Positions 6,541 to 14,026 of a stretch of 14,246 bases of DNA are shown here, in pieces (position 1 is the stretch's first letter; each line of letters begins with the position of its first letter). Made by a program: the position numbers and the translations under genes. The DNA comes from Frankiales bacterium. Its GTDB lineage: Bacteria > Actinomycetota > Actinomycetes > Mycobacteriales > SCTD01. The notes under the pieces were generated by a model, which was not told the DNA's origin, made no database searches, and saw only the letters and a program-made list of their open reading frames with translations. The stretch lies in the NCBI GenBank assembly GCA_025464795.1, contig JAODNB010000062.1, positions 1 through 14,246 of the forward strand. Direction: 5' to 3'.

Positions 6541-9500
6541 GAGAGCCTTGAAGACGCGCTGCACCGACACCGGCCCCTTCGCCTTGATGGTCTGCGCGAA
6601 CAGGCTGAGCCGGAGCTCCTCGATCATCCAGCGCACCCGTTCCTTGTCCGGGCCCACCTGCAGTCGGGCCCACTCGACCTCGACCTCGTGCACGCCTGCC
6701 ATCAGCCCGCTGTCGCGCTCGGCATCGCGCGGCAGCTTCTCCAGCCGGGCGAGCGCGCCGCGCAGGTAGCGGGCCACGTCCGGCAGTCTCGCGAGACCCA
6801 CCTCGGTCACGAAGTCCTTGTGCACCAGGCTGTCTCGCTGCCGAGTGATGTCCTGGACAGCCTGTGCGGCTGACGGGTGCGTGACCTTCGGAAGCGCGGC
6901 GTCGAGCTCGTGCGCCAGGCCGAGCACCTCCTCGACGCCTTTGAGCACCTTCAGGGTCTGCTCAGGCAGTCCGCCCCGGACCGTCGGCAAGAGCTCCTCG
7001 AAGGCCGACCTCGTGCGCGGGTCGGTCGTCATCAGCGAGTCGACTGCTGCCGAGACGCAGTCGTCCATCAGCGCCGGGAGCGACCCGTGCGGGTTCGCAG
7101 AGAGCGTCAGCTTGGCCTTGTTGTTCAACCGACCGGAGACCGACCTCACCGGGGACGGGCAGGTCAGGAGCAGGAGCCGGCGAACCCCGGCGTGGTGGGT
7201 GGCCGGTGACGGCGTCGGCAGCACGCGCAGAGCCACCGTCGCGCCTTCGTCGACGAGCGCGGGGTAACCGATGACCGTCCCCGAGGAGACCTCCAGCGGC
7301 ACCTCGTCCATCGACCACGAGGTCAGGCCGGATTCTTCGAGATCACCTGCTATCGAGGCGATCGCGGCCTGCACAGGCTTCGCCAAGGAGCTCTTGAGGG
7401 CATCGAGGTCCTTGCCCTCCCCGACGGCGACGCCGGCGTCGTCGACGATGCGGAAGGTCGGGCGAAGGTGCGGCGGCAGCCGATCCAGCCCCCACTCCTC
7501 GACCGGTACGAGCACGCCCTTCAGCGCCCGCGCCTCCCGGGAGAGCGCGTGCAACAGGTGCTCCTCGCGAGGGGCGATCCGCTCGAGCAGCAGCTTCGCC
7601 GTGTCAGGCGCCGGGACGAGCTTCACCCGCAGTGGCTTGGGAAGCGTCTTGATGAGGGCGGTGACGAGCTCCAGCCGCATGCCGGGCACCTGCCAGGCGA
7701 AGTCCTCGGCGTGCACGCGGTTCAGCACGGACAGGGGCACGTCGACCGTCACGCCGTCGATCGCGCTGCCGGGCTCGAACTCGTACGACAGCGGGAGCCG
7801 GAGATCCTCCGACACCCACACGTCGGGGTGCTCCCCCGGGTCGACCTCGCCTCGTACGAGGTCCTCGAGACGCAGGTCCAGCAGATCGGGGCGGAGGTGG
7901 CGCTCCTTCTTCCACCAGCCGTCGAAGTGGGCCCCGGACACGACCTCGGCCGGGATGCGCCGGTCGTAGAAGTCGTACACGTCCTCGTCGTCCACCACGA
8001 TGTCGCGGCGGCGGGCCCGGTGCTCGAGCTCCTCGACGTCCTCCACCAGCGCGCGGTTGCGGGCGAAGAAGTGGTGATGGGTCTCCCAGTCCCCCTCGAC
8101 CAGTGCGTGCCGCAGGAACAGGTCCCGGGAGACGACCGGGTCGATGCGCCCGTAGCTCACCTTCCGCTGCGTCACCAGCGGCACCCCGTACAGGGTCACC
8201 CGCTCGAAGGCGACGACACTGCCGCGCTTCTTCTCCCAGTGGGGCTCGCTGTAGGTCCGCTTCACGACGTGCTCACCGGCCCGCTCGGCCCATTCCGGCT
8301 CGATCCGCCCGACCATGCGTCCCCAGAGGCGTGAGGTCTCCACGAGCTCGGCCGCGACCACGAGCTGCGGCGGCTTCTTGAACAGCGACGAGCCCGGGGC
8401 GATGGCGAAGCGCGCGCCTCGTGCACCCAGGTAGTCACGCGTGGCCGCGTCCCGGGCACCGACGTGCGACAGCAGGCCGGCGAGCAGAGCGGTCGTGATG
8501 GTGGCAGGGTCCGCGGTCGAGCTGTCGTGGGCGAGGTCGAGCTGCTTGACGGTTCGACGCAGCTGGCTGTGGAGGTCCTGCCACTCCCTGATGCGCAGGT
8601 AGTTGAGGAACTCCCGCTTGCACATCCGCCGGAAGGCGCTGCTCGACTGCGCCTTCTGCTGCTCCTGGACGTGCCGCCACAGGTTGAGCCAGCCGAGCAG
8701 GTCCGAGGTCGGGTCGACGAAGCGCGCGTGCATCTGCTGCCACTGCGGCTGCTTGTCCACGGGTCGTTCGCGCGGGTCCTGGATCGACAGCGCGGCGGCG
8801 ATGACGAGCACCTCACGGACGCACCCGAGCTTCTCGGCCTCGACGACCATGCGGGCCATCCGCGGGTCGATGGGCAGCTGCGCGAGCTGGCGCCCTACCC
8901 GGGTCAGCCGGTCGCCGTCGAGAGCGCCGAGCTCCTCGAGGAGCGCGATGCCGTCGCGCACGTTGCGTCGGTCCGGGGGCTCCACGAACGGGAAGTCCTC
9001 GATGTCGCCGAGCTTGAGCGACGCCATCTGGAGCAGGACGGAGGCCAGGTTGGTGCGCAGGATCTCCGGCTCGGTGAACTCCGGTCGCGCGTCGAAGTCC
9101 TCCTCGCTGTAGAGCCGGATGCAGATGCCCTCCGCGACCCGGCCGCAACGGCCTGATCGCTGGGTCGCCGAGGCCTGGCTGATCGCCTCGATGGGGAGCC
9201 GCTGGACCTTGGTGCGGTGGCTGTAGCGAGAGATGCGGGCGGTCCCCGGGTCCACGACGTACCGGATGCCGGGCACGGTGAGAGAGGTCTCCGCGACGTT
9301 GGTGGCGAGCACGATCCGACGTCCCGTGTGCCGGGCGAAGACGCGGTGCTGCTCAGCAGCAGAGAGCCTGCCGTACAGGGGAAGCACCTCTGTGGTCGAG
9401 CCCACGACGGCTCGGAGAGCGTCGGCGGCATCACGGATCTCGCGCTCCCCCGACAGGAACACGAGCACGTCCCCGGGGCCCTCGCGCTCGAGCTCCTCGC

Positions 9501-10320
9501 AGGCGGCGAGGATGCCGCTGATCTGGTCCTGCTCCTCTCCCCCGTCTACGGCCATCAGGGGCCGGTACCTGACCTCGACGGGGTAGGTCCGTCCGCTGAC
9601 CTCGAGGATCGGGGCGTCGTCGAAGTGCTGGCTGAAGCGCTGCGGGTCGATGGTCGCGGAGGTGATGACGACCTTGAGGTCCGGTCGCAGCGGCAGCAGC
9701 GTCTTGAGGTAGCCGAGCAGGAAGTCGATCGTCAGGGACCGCTCGTGCGCCTCGTCGATGACGATCGTGTCGTAGGCCGACAGCATCCGGTCGCGGGAGA
9801 GCTCCGCGAGCAGGATGCCGTCGGTCATCACCTTCACCAGCGAGCCATCCGCCGTCTGGTCGTGGAAGCGGACGGTGTAGCCGACGAGGTCCCCGACGTC
9901 GGTGCCCAGCTCCTCGGCGACCCGTTCCGCGACCGCTCGGGCGGCGATCCGCCGGGGCTGAGTGTGACCGATGAAGCCGTGCACGCCCCGGCCCAGCTCG
10001 AGCAGGATCTTGGGGAGCTGGGTCGTCTTGCCGGACCCCGTCTCGCCGGCCAGCACGACGACCTGGTGGTCGCGGATCGCCGCGGCGATGTCGGAGCGCA
10101 CCTGGCTGACCGGCAGGTGCTCCGGGTAGGTGATCGCAGGCACCGAGGCGCGACGGGCCTCGGCCCGGGACGCCGACCGGGAGATGTCCCGGTCCAGCCC
10201 CACGAGGTCGGGACGGCCGCTGCCCAGCCCCCGCAGCAGCCGCGCCCGGTCGCGAGCCATCACGGTGTCGAGGCGCTCCCGCAGCTGAGCGTGCAGCTGA
10301 GTCGGGGCAGGGCTGTCCAT
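6529..10320 (-). CDS. hrpA: ATP-dependent RNA helicase HrpA (DEAH-box, DUF3418)
   Basis: This 1263-residue protein is close to the usual HrpA length of about 1300. HrpA is a DEAH/RHA-family RNA helicase implicated in mRNA processing and, in E. coli, in resolving stalled ribosomes. Visible motifs are motif I GETGSGKT (92-99), QPRRIAA (121-127), DEAH (189-192), SAT (221-223), VLATNVAETSLTVPG (337-351) and motif VI QRSGRCGR (387-394, the Cys form seen in HrpA). The helicase-associated (HA2) and OB-fold regions follow at about 420-700, then the long DUF3418 region that sets HrpA apart from the shorter HrpB. ATG 10320 fits the family N-terminus. No Shine-Dalgarno is seen, but TAGGCT (10331-10336 on the minus strand) ends 10 nt before the ATG and could be a -10 giving a very short leader. 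Cotranscription with the gene 39 bp upstream is also possible. Confidence 0.96.
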   Translation of the reverse strand: MDSPAPTQLHAQLRERLDTVMARDRARLLRGLGSGRPDLVGLDRDISRSASRAEARRASVPAITYPEHLPVSQVRSDIAAAIRDHQVVVLAGETGSGKTTQLPKILLELGRGVHGFIGHTQPRRIAARAVAERVAEELGTDVGDLVGYTVRFHDQTADGSLVKVMTDGILLAELSRDRMLSAYDTIVIDEAHERSLTIDFLLGYLKTLLPLRPDLKVVITSATIDPQRFSQHFDDAPILEVSGRTYPVEVRYRPLMAVDGGEEQDQISGILAACEELEREGPGDVLVFLSGEREIRDAADALRAVVGSTTEVLPLYGRLSAAEQHRVFARHTGRRIVLATNVAETSLTVPGIRYVVDPGTARISRYSHRTKVQRLPIEAISQASATQRSGRCGRVAEGICIRLYSEEDFDARPEFTEPEILRTNLASVLLQMASLKLGDIEDFPFVEPPDRRNVRDGIALLEELGALDGDRLTRVGRQLAQLPIDPRMARMVVEAEKLGCVREVLVIAAALSIQDPRERPVDKQPQWQQMHARFVDPTSDLLGWLNLWRHVQEQQKAQSSSAFRRMCKREFLNYLRIREWQDLHSQLRRTVKQLDLAHDSSTADPATITTALLAGLLSHVGARDAATRDYLGARGARFAIAPGSSLFKKPPQLVVAAELVETSRLWGRMVGRIEPEWAERAGEHVVKRTYSEPHWEKKRGSVVAFERVTLYGVPLVTQRKVSYGRIDPVVSRDLFLRHALVEGDWETHHHFFARNRALVEDVEELEHRARRRDIVVDDEDVYDFYDRRIPAEVVSGAHFDGWWKKERHLRPDLLDLRLEDLVRGEVDPGEHPDVWVSEDLRLPLSYEFEPGSAIDGVTVDVPLSVLNRVHAEDFAWQVPGMRLELVTALIKTLPKPLRVKLVPAPDTAKLLLERIAPREEHLLHALSREARALKGVLVPVEEWGLDRLPPHLRPTFRIVDDAGVAVGEGKDLDALKSSLAKPVQAAIASIAGDLEESGLTSWSMDEVPLEVSSGTVIGYPALVDEGATVALRVLPTPSPATHHAGVRRLLLLTCPSPVRSVSGRLNNKAKLTLSANPHGSLPALMDDCVSAAVDSLMTTDPRTRSAFEELLPTVRGGLPEQTLKVLKGVEEVLGLAHELDAALPKVTHPSAAQAVQDITRQRDSLVHKDFVTEVGLARLPDVARYLRGALARLEKLPRDAERDSGLMAGVHEVEVEWARLQVGPDKERVRWMIEELRLSLFAQTIKAKGPVSVQRVFKALDAL

Positions 10321-10359
10321 CGTGCCGACCAGCCTACGTGGACGACGCCACCGCTTTCC

Positions 10360-10854
10360 TCAGGTGCTGGTGCCCGTCACGGTGACCTGCGCCGCGACCC
10401 CGTTGGCCATCGTGACGGTCACGCCGTCGCCGGCCTTCAGCCCTGACAGGGCGATCGGGCTGCCGTTGCGGGTGATCACGGTGGAGCTGTCGACCGGCAC
10501 CGTCGTCGGCGCGCCGCCTACGGACACGGTCAGCGTCGTCGCCCCGACGGCGGTCACGGTGCCTGCCATCGCCGCTGCCTGCTGCTGCGCGCCAGGCGGA
10601 CCTCCGACACCGCCCGGACCGCCGAAGCCTGGGCGCCCCTGCCCGGCGAGGGCGCCTTGGCCCTGCTGGAGGCCGGGCGGACCGAACCCTGTCTGGCTGC
10701 TCGAGGCCGGGCTGGCGCCTGCGGAGCTCTGGATCGCGACCACCCCGATCGCGCCCACCACCAGGCCGGTGAGCACGATGCCCGCGGTCTTGGCCACACC
10801 CAGCTTCGTGTCGGCGACGGGCTGAGCGACCGGTTCCAGCATGTCCTGCTCCAT
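10360..10854 (-). CDS. Membrane-anchored protein with Gly/Pro/Gln-rich linker and DUF5666-like beta domain
   Basis: A 164-residue protein of unknown function. A short cytoplasmic N-terminus (about residues 1-20) is followed by a single hydrophobic segment (AGIVLTGLVVGAIGVVAI, about 23-40) and small residues (SSAGASPASSS). Next comes a low-complexity linker rich in Gly, Pro and Gln (about 50-95), then a C-terminal repeat-like beta-rich region starting GTVTAVGATTLTVSVGG with alternating Thr/Val. The C-terminal part resembles the small beta-barrel units called DUF5666 in actinobacterial exported proteins. The order suggests a type II anchor or uncleaved signal with the beta domain outside the cell. 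The start at 10854 is fixed by GAGGAG 6 nt upstream. It precedes hrpA by 39 bp on the same strand, but no functional link is evident. The assignment to DUF5666 is tentative. Confidence 0.8.
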   Translation of the reverse strand: MEQDMLEPVAQPVADTKLGVAKTAGIVLTGLVVGAIGVVAIQSSAGASPASSSQTGFGPPGLQQGQGALAGQGRPGFGGPGGVGGPPGAQQQAAAMAGTVTAVGATTLTVSVGGAPTTVPVDSSTVITRNGSPIALSGLKAGDGVTVTMANGVAAQVTVTGTST

Positions 10855-10860
10855 GGGTGT

Positions 10861-10866
10861 CTCCTC
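10861..10866 (-). promoter_or_regulatory. Strong ribosome binding site for the membrane-anchored protein gene
   Basis: On the minus strand GAGGAG is followed by ACACCC and then ATG at 10854, a 6-nt spacer. It is one of the few clear Shine-Dalgarno sequences in the window and excludes the longer in-frame start at 11070. Confidence 0.75.
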
Positions 10867-10942
10867 TCCTTCCGCAGATCCTTGGGCCCGCCCCCGGCAG
10901 CGCCCTGGCAGCGACCTGTGAGGCGCCTGCGAGAGTGGGCGC

Positions 10943-11383
10943 ATGCCCAAGAGGAGCGCCGGTCTGCTGCTGTTCCGTCGCACCAGCGGGCTCGAGGTGC
11001 TGCTCGCCCACCCCGGCGGCCCGCTGCACGCGAACAAGGACGTGTGGAGCGTTCCGAAGGGCGAGTACACCGACGAGGACCCCTTGGCCGCGGCCTACCG
11101 CGAGTACACCGAGGAGATCGGCAGCGCCCCACCCGAGGGCAGGCCCCTGGACCTGGGCGAGATCACGCAGAAGGGCGGCAAGCGGGTGGTGGCCTGGGCG
11201 CTCGAGGGCGACCTCGACGTGTCGACCGTCCGCAGCAACCTGTTCGGGATGCAGTGGGCTGGCCGGTGGCAGGAGTTCCCCGAGATCGACCGCGCCGCGT
11301 GGTTCCCGATCCCCACCGCGAGGGCCAAGATCCTGCCCGCCCAGGAGCCGTTCCTGGACCGACTGCTCGATCAGCTCAGCTGA
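10943..11383 (+). CDS. NUDIX hydrolase
   Basis: A 146-residue Nudix-fold hydrolase, expected to cleave a nucleoside diphosphate linked to another group using Mg2+. The Nudix box spans about 40-61 (G40, then E45, then REYTEEIG at 53-60), with the metal-binding REXXEE core intact (R53, E54, E57, E58). The preceding WSVPKGEY motif and the wide specificity of such short Nudix proteins suggest the branch that includes diadenosine-polyphosphate hydrolases and MutT-like proteins; the substrate cannot be named. Compared with GX5EX7REUXEEXGU, the spacer between the first Gly and first Glu is one residue short (four instead of five). The ATG at 10943 begins directly with the first beta-strand (SAGLLLFRR), as in the family. 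It has no strong Shine-Dalgarno. It diverges from the membrane-anchored gene over 88 bp and overlaps the convergent acyltransferase gene by 8 bp. Confidence 0.92.
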   Translation: MPKRSAGLLLFRRTSGLEVLLAHPGGPLHANKDVWSVPKGEYTDEDPLAAAYREYTEEIGSAPPEGRPLDLGEITQKGGKRVVAWALEGDLDVSTVRSNLFGMQWAGRWQEFPEIDRAAWFPIPTARAKILPAQEPFLDRLLDQLS

Positions 11384-12809
11384 CGGCCTTCGTGAGGACG
11401 TCCAGCTCCTCCACGAGGTAGCCCATCATGACGTCGAGGTCCGGGACCAGCTCGCGGTCGGCGATGAGGCCGAAGTGCATCTGGCCGGACAGCGAGCACA
11501 CCGTGATGTTCAGGCCCTGCCCGTCGGCGAGCGCCGACAGCGGGTAGTAGCCGATCAGCCGGCAGCCGGCGTAGTAGAGGGCGAGGTTCGGTCCGGGGAC
11601 GTTCGAGACGAACAGGTTGAACGGACTGACCCGCTGGAGCAGCTTCGTACGGGCTGCCAGCCGCGCCGCCTGGCCAGCCAGGGCCGGCATGGCGAACTGG
11701 GCCACGTCCGTCATCAGCGTCGCGGGCAGCGCGCCGTGCTGGTCCTTCGCCGCGCGCATCGCGGCCGTGCAGGCATGCAGCCTCTCGAGCGGGTCGACGA
11801 CCTGCGTCGGCAGTGCAGCGAGCATGGTGGAGACCTTGTTGCCACCGCCCTTCTTCTCGGTCTCCTGGCGGATGGAGACGGGCACGGCTGCGACGCAGGG
11901 CCCCTCCGGGAGGGCGTCGTGGTCGATCAGCCACCGGCGCAGGGCACCGGTCGACAGCGCCATCACCACGTCGTTGACCGTGCCGCCGGCCGCGTTCTTC
12001 ACAGCCTTCAGGTCATCGACGGGCAGGCTGGCGAACGCCCAGCGCCGGTGGGGCGAGATGGCCTTGTTGAACGGCAGGACGGGGGCGCGCAGCCCAGCGC
12101 TCGCCAGCATCACGTCGGCGTCGCGACCGATGAGCTTGTCGATCACGGGTAGCCGCGGACGCGCCGTCGACGTCGCCAGCGCGGGAACGGACCGGGCCAG
12201 CCCGTACGTCATGCGGGCCGCGCGCAGCGGGTGCTCCGCCAGGGAGCGAGCCGAGCGGGCCAGCATCGACAGCGAGCCCGGCTCCCGCTCCGGTCGCCAC
12301 GCGGACAGCGGCTCCTCGACGGCACGACCTTGCGGCGTGATGTCGAGGATGGCGGTCAGCAGCTCCCCTCCGGAGACACCGTCGATCGCCGCGTGGTGCA
12401 CCTTGCTGTAGACCGCCATCCGGCCGTCGGCGAGCCCGTGGATGAGGTAGAGCTCCCACAGCGGACGCGTCCGGTCGAGCGGCCTGGCGTGCAGGCGTGC
12501 CGCCTGCTCGGCGAGCTGACGGTCGTCCCCAGGAGCGGGCAGGGCGAGCTCCCGGACGTGGTACTCGATGTCGAAGTCCGGGTCCTCGATCCAGTACGGC
12601 TGGTCCAGGCCCAGCGGGACCTGCACCAGCCGGCGCCGGAACGGCGGGATGAGGTGCAACCGGGACTCGATGAGCCTGGTGATCGACTCGAGCGTCGGCG
12701 GGGCAGGCGCGGTGGTGGGGTCGAGGACGCACACGCTGCCGATGTGGCCGAACACCGCGTGGGTCTCCATCGCCAGGAAGGCGGCATCGAGCCCGCTGAG
12801 CTGCTGCAT
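11376..12809 (-). CDS. Wax ester synthase/diacylglycerol acyltransferase (WS/DGAT) family protein
   Basis: This 477-residue protein matches the length of bacterial WS/DGAT (Tgs-type) enzymes, which transfer fatty acyl groups from acyl-CoA to diacylglycerol or fatty alcohols to make triacylglycerol or wax esters. The catalytic HHxxxDG motif is intact as HHAAIDG (138-144). Other family blocks are the N-terminal QQLSGLDAAFLAMET, RPLWELYLIHGL (115-126), the N-V-P-G-P-N segment late in the protein, and the closing G-L-N-I-T-V-C-S-L-S-G block before the C-terminus. Such enzymes sit at the membrane or lipid-body surface. Its ATG shares one base with the TGA of the SRPBCC gene upstream, so the two are translationally coupled and probably act on related lipids. 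Some family members are inactive or have other acyl acceptors, so substrate choice is open. Confidence 0.94.
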   Translation of the reverse strand: MQQLSGLDAAFLAMETHAVFGHIGSVCVLDPTTAPAPPTLESITRLIESRLHLIPPFRRRLVQVPLGLDQPYWIEDPDFDIEYHVRELALPAPGDDRQLAEQAARLHARPLDRTRPLWELYLIHGLADGRMAVYSKVHHAAIDGVSGGELLTAILDITPQGRAVEEPLSAWRPEREPGSLSMLARSARSLAEHPLRAARMTYGLARSVPALATSTARPRLPVIDKLIGRDADVMLASAGLRAPVLPFNKAISPHRRWAFASLPVDDLKAVKNAAGGTVNDVVMALSTGALRRWLIDHDALPEGPCVAAVPVSIRQETEKKGGGNKVSTMLAALPTQVVDPLERLHACTAAMRAAKDQHGALPATLMTDVAQFAMPALAGQAARLAARTKLLQRVSPFNLFVSNVPGPNLALYYAGCRLIGYYPLSALADGQGLNITVCSLSGQMHFGLIADRELVPDLDVMMGYLVEELDVLTKAVS

Positions 12810-13273
12810 CAGACCGTCCCCGCCAGCGACTCCTCGATCCGGACCAGCGTGGCTGCCATGTTCTTGCGGGTCTTGTCGGCCGCCTTGCGGACGACGGCCT
12901 TCGTCGCGAACGCCTCCTGGCGAATGTCCCAGCTCTCGGTGACCTTCGTACCGCCCTCGACGGGCTCCAGCTCGTAGCGCCAGATGCGGCCCCCCGCGAG
13001 CTTCTCCACGAGCCGGACCGGCGGGAGGGTCTGCCAGGCGAGCAGCCTGTCCTGCTCGAACTCCACGACCTCGCTGACCATCGCGTAGGGCACGCCCATC
13101 TTCATGCTCATCCCGAAGCGGGAGCCGAGGGCCAGCTTCGCGGGGACATCCCTGGCCTCGCGCACGGTGCCGCTGCCGTCGAACTCGTGATGCCGGTGCG
13201 GATCGGAGATCAGCGCGAAGATCGCCTGAGGCGTTGCGGGGATGACACGTTCGACGCTCACGACATCACTCAT
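12809..13273 (-). CDS. SRPBCC (START/polyketide-cyclase-like) family protein
   Basis: A 154-residue protein with the helix-grip fold of the SRPBCC superfamily, which forms a deep pocket for hydrophobic ligands. Supporting features are the first strand and helix (VSVERVIPATPQAIFALISDP, split here as residues about 6-26), the central strand with VSEVVEFEQDRLLAWQT, the W-R-Y-E-L-E-P strand followed by a glycine turn and T-K-V-T-E-S-W, and a long C-terminal helix. The ligand is unknown. It is the first gene of a two-gene operon with the WS/DGAT-like acyltransferase (1-nt overlap), suggesting a lipid-related role, which is inference. No Shine-Dalgarno precedes ATG 13273, but TAGCCT ends 7 nt before it, which is the usual geometry of a leaderless promoter in actinobacteria. 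Confidence 0.9.
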   Translation of the reverse strand: MSDVVSVERVIPATPQAIFALISDPHRHHEFDGSGTVREARDVPAKLALGSRFGMSMKMGVPYAMVSEVVEFEQDRLLAWQTLPPVRLVEKLAGGRIWRYELEPVEGGTKVTESWDIRQEAFATKAVVRKAADKTRKNMAATLVRIEESLAGTV

Positions 13274-13280
13274 GAGCGGG

Positions 13281-13286
13281 AGGCTA
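13281..13286 (-). promoter_or_regulatory. Candidate -10 element (leaderless) for the SRPBCC-acyltransferase operon
   Basis: On the minus strand TAGCCT matches TANNNT and ends 7 nt before ATG 13273. There is no Shine-Dalgarno. No convincing -35 is seen, which is common for such promoters. This is inferred from spacing only. Confidence 0.4.
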
Positions 13287-13290
13287 GTCC

Positions 13291-13296
13291 TACCGT
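13291..13296 (+). promoter_or_regulatory. Candidate -10 element (leaderless) for tryptophan 2,3-dioxygenase
   Basis: TACCGT matches TANNNT and ends 6 nt before ATG 13303. There is no Shine-Dalgarno. It lies 4 bp from the opposing candidate -10, so polymerase could probably not use both promoters at once. Confidence 0.4.
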
Positions 13297-13302
13297 GCTT
13301 CC

Positions 13303-14025
13303 ATGGCCTCCGAGAACGTCACCTACGCCTCCTACCTGCGCATCCCCGAGCTGCTCGCGCTCCAGCAGGAGCCTCGGGCGCACGACGAGCTGCTGTTCGT
13401 CGTGCTGCACCAGTCGCACGAGCTGTGGTTCAAGCTCGCGCTGCACGAGCTGGACGAGGCCACCTCGCTGATCGAGCAGGACCGCTTCCCCGAGGCCGAG
13501 ACCCGGCTGCGGCGGATCGTCACGATCCTGCGGCAGCTCGTCGCGCAGTGGGACGTCCTCGGCACCATGACCCCGGCCGGGTACCTCGAGTTCCGGCACG
13601 TGCTGGAGGGCGGCAGCGGCTTCCAGTCGGTGCAGTTCCGGGAGCTCGAGTTCTCGAGCGGCCTCAAAGACGCCTCGTACCTGTCGTCACCCTGGCTGTC
13701 CGCCGAGGAGCAGGCCGCCTTGAGGCGCCGGCTGGACGGGGTGACCCTGGCGGACGCCTTCTCCGCCGCCCTGGTCCGCGCCGGGGTCACCGACGTCCTG
13801 GACGTCCTGCGGGCCGGTCCTGGGCTGCTGAGCATGCTGGCGGAGACGCTGCTCGACTACGACGAAGCGGTGGGCCACTGGCGGCACCGCCACGTCCTCG
13901 CTGTCGAGCGGCAGATCGGCCTGAAGCCCGGGACGGGTGGGAGCTCCGGGGCGGCCTACCTGCGCTCCACGCTCACCCGGCGCTTCTTCCCCGACCTCTG
14001 GGAAGCCCGCACCCGCCTGTCCTGA
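13303..14025 (+). CDS. kynA: Tryptophan 2,3-dioxygenase (compact form)
   Basis: A heme enzyme that opens the indole ring of L-tryptophan to N-formylkynurenine, the first step of the kynurenine pathway. Family blocks are HDELLFVVLHQSHELWFK (27-44), YLEFRHVLEGGSGFQSVQFRE split over 94-114, and WRHRHVLAVERQIG (193-206) followed by GTGGSSG (210-216) and RFFPDLWEAR (227-236). By alignment with the Xanthomonas enzyme as I remember it, the active-site residues are kept: F32, H36, Y94, R98, S105, heme ligand H197 and T211. At 240 residues it is about 40 shorter than usual bacterial forms, with the loss between about 120 and 175. N- and C-terminal ends are complete. No other kynurenine-pathway gene is visible in the window. 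The ATG lacks a Shine-Dalgarno and may be leaderless. Confidence 0.93.
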   Translation: MASENVTYASYLRIPELLALQQEPRAHDELLFVVLHQSHELWFKLALHELDEATSLIEQDRFPEAETRLRRIVTILRQLVAQWDVLGTMTPAGYLEFRHVLEGGSGFQSVQFRELEFSSGLKDASYLSSPWLSAEEQAALRRRLDGVTLADAFSAALVRAGVTDVLDVLRAGPGLLSMLAETLLDYDEAVGHWRHRHVLAVERQIGLKPGTGGSSGAAYLRSTLTRRFFPDLWEARTRLS

Positions 14026-14026
14026 G

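Noticed and set aside
10857..12152. A 431-codon plus-strand frame through the Nudix and acyltransferase region
   Set aside because: It overlaps two well-supported genes in another frame or strand and its translation resembles no family.
11376..14025. A dedicated biosynthetic gene cluster joining the acyltransferase, SRPBCC protein and tryptophan dioxygenase
   Set aside because: The dioxygenase is divergent, no carrier protein, synthase, exporter or regulator is present, and the rest of the window is housekeeping.
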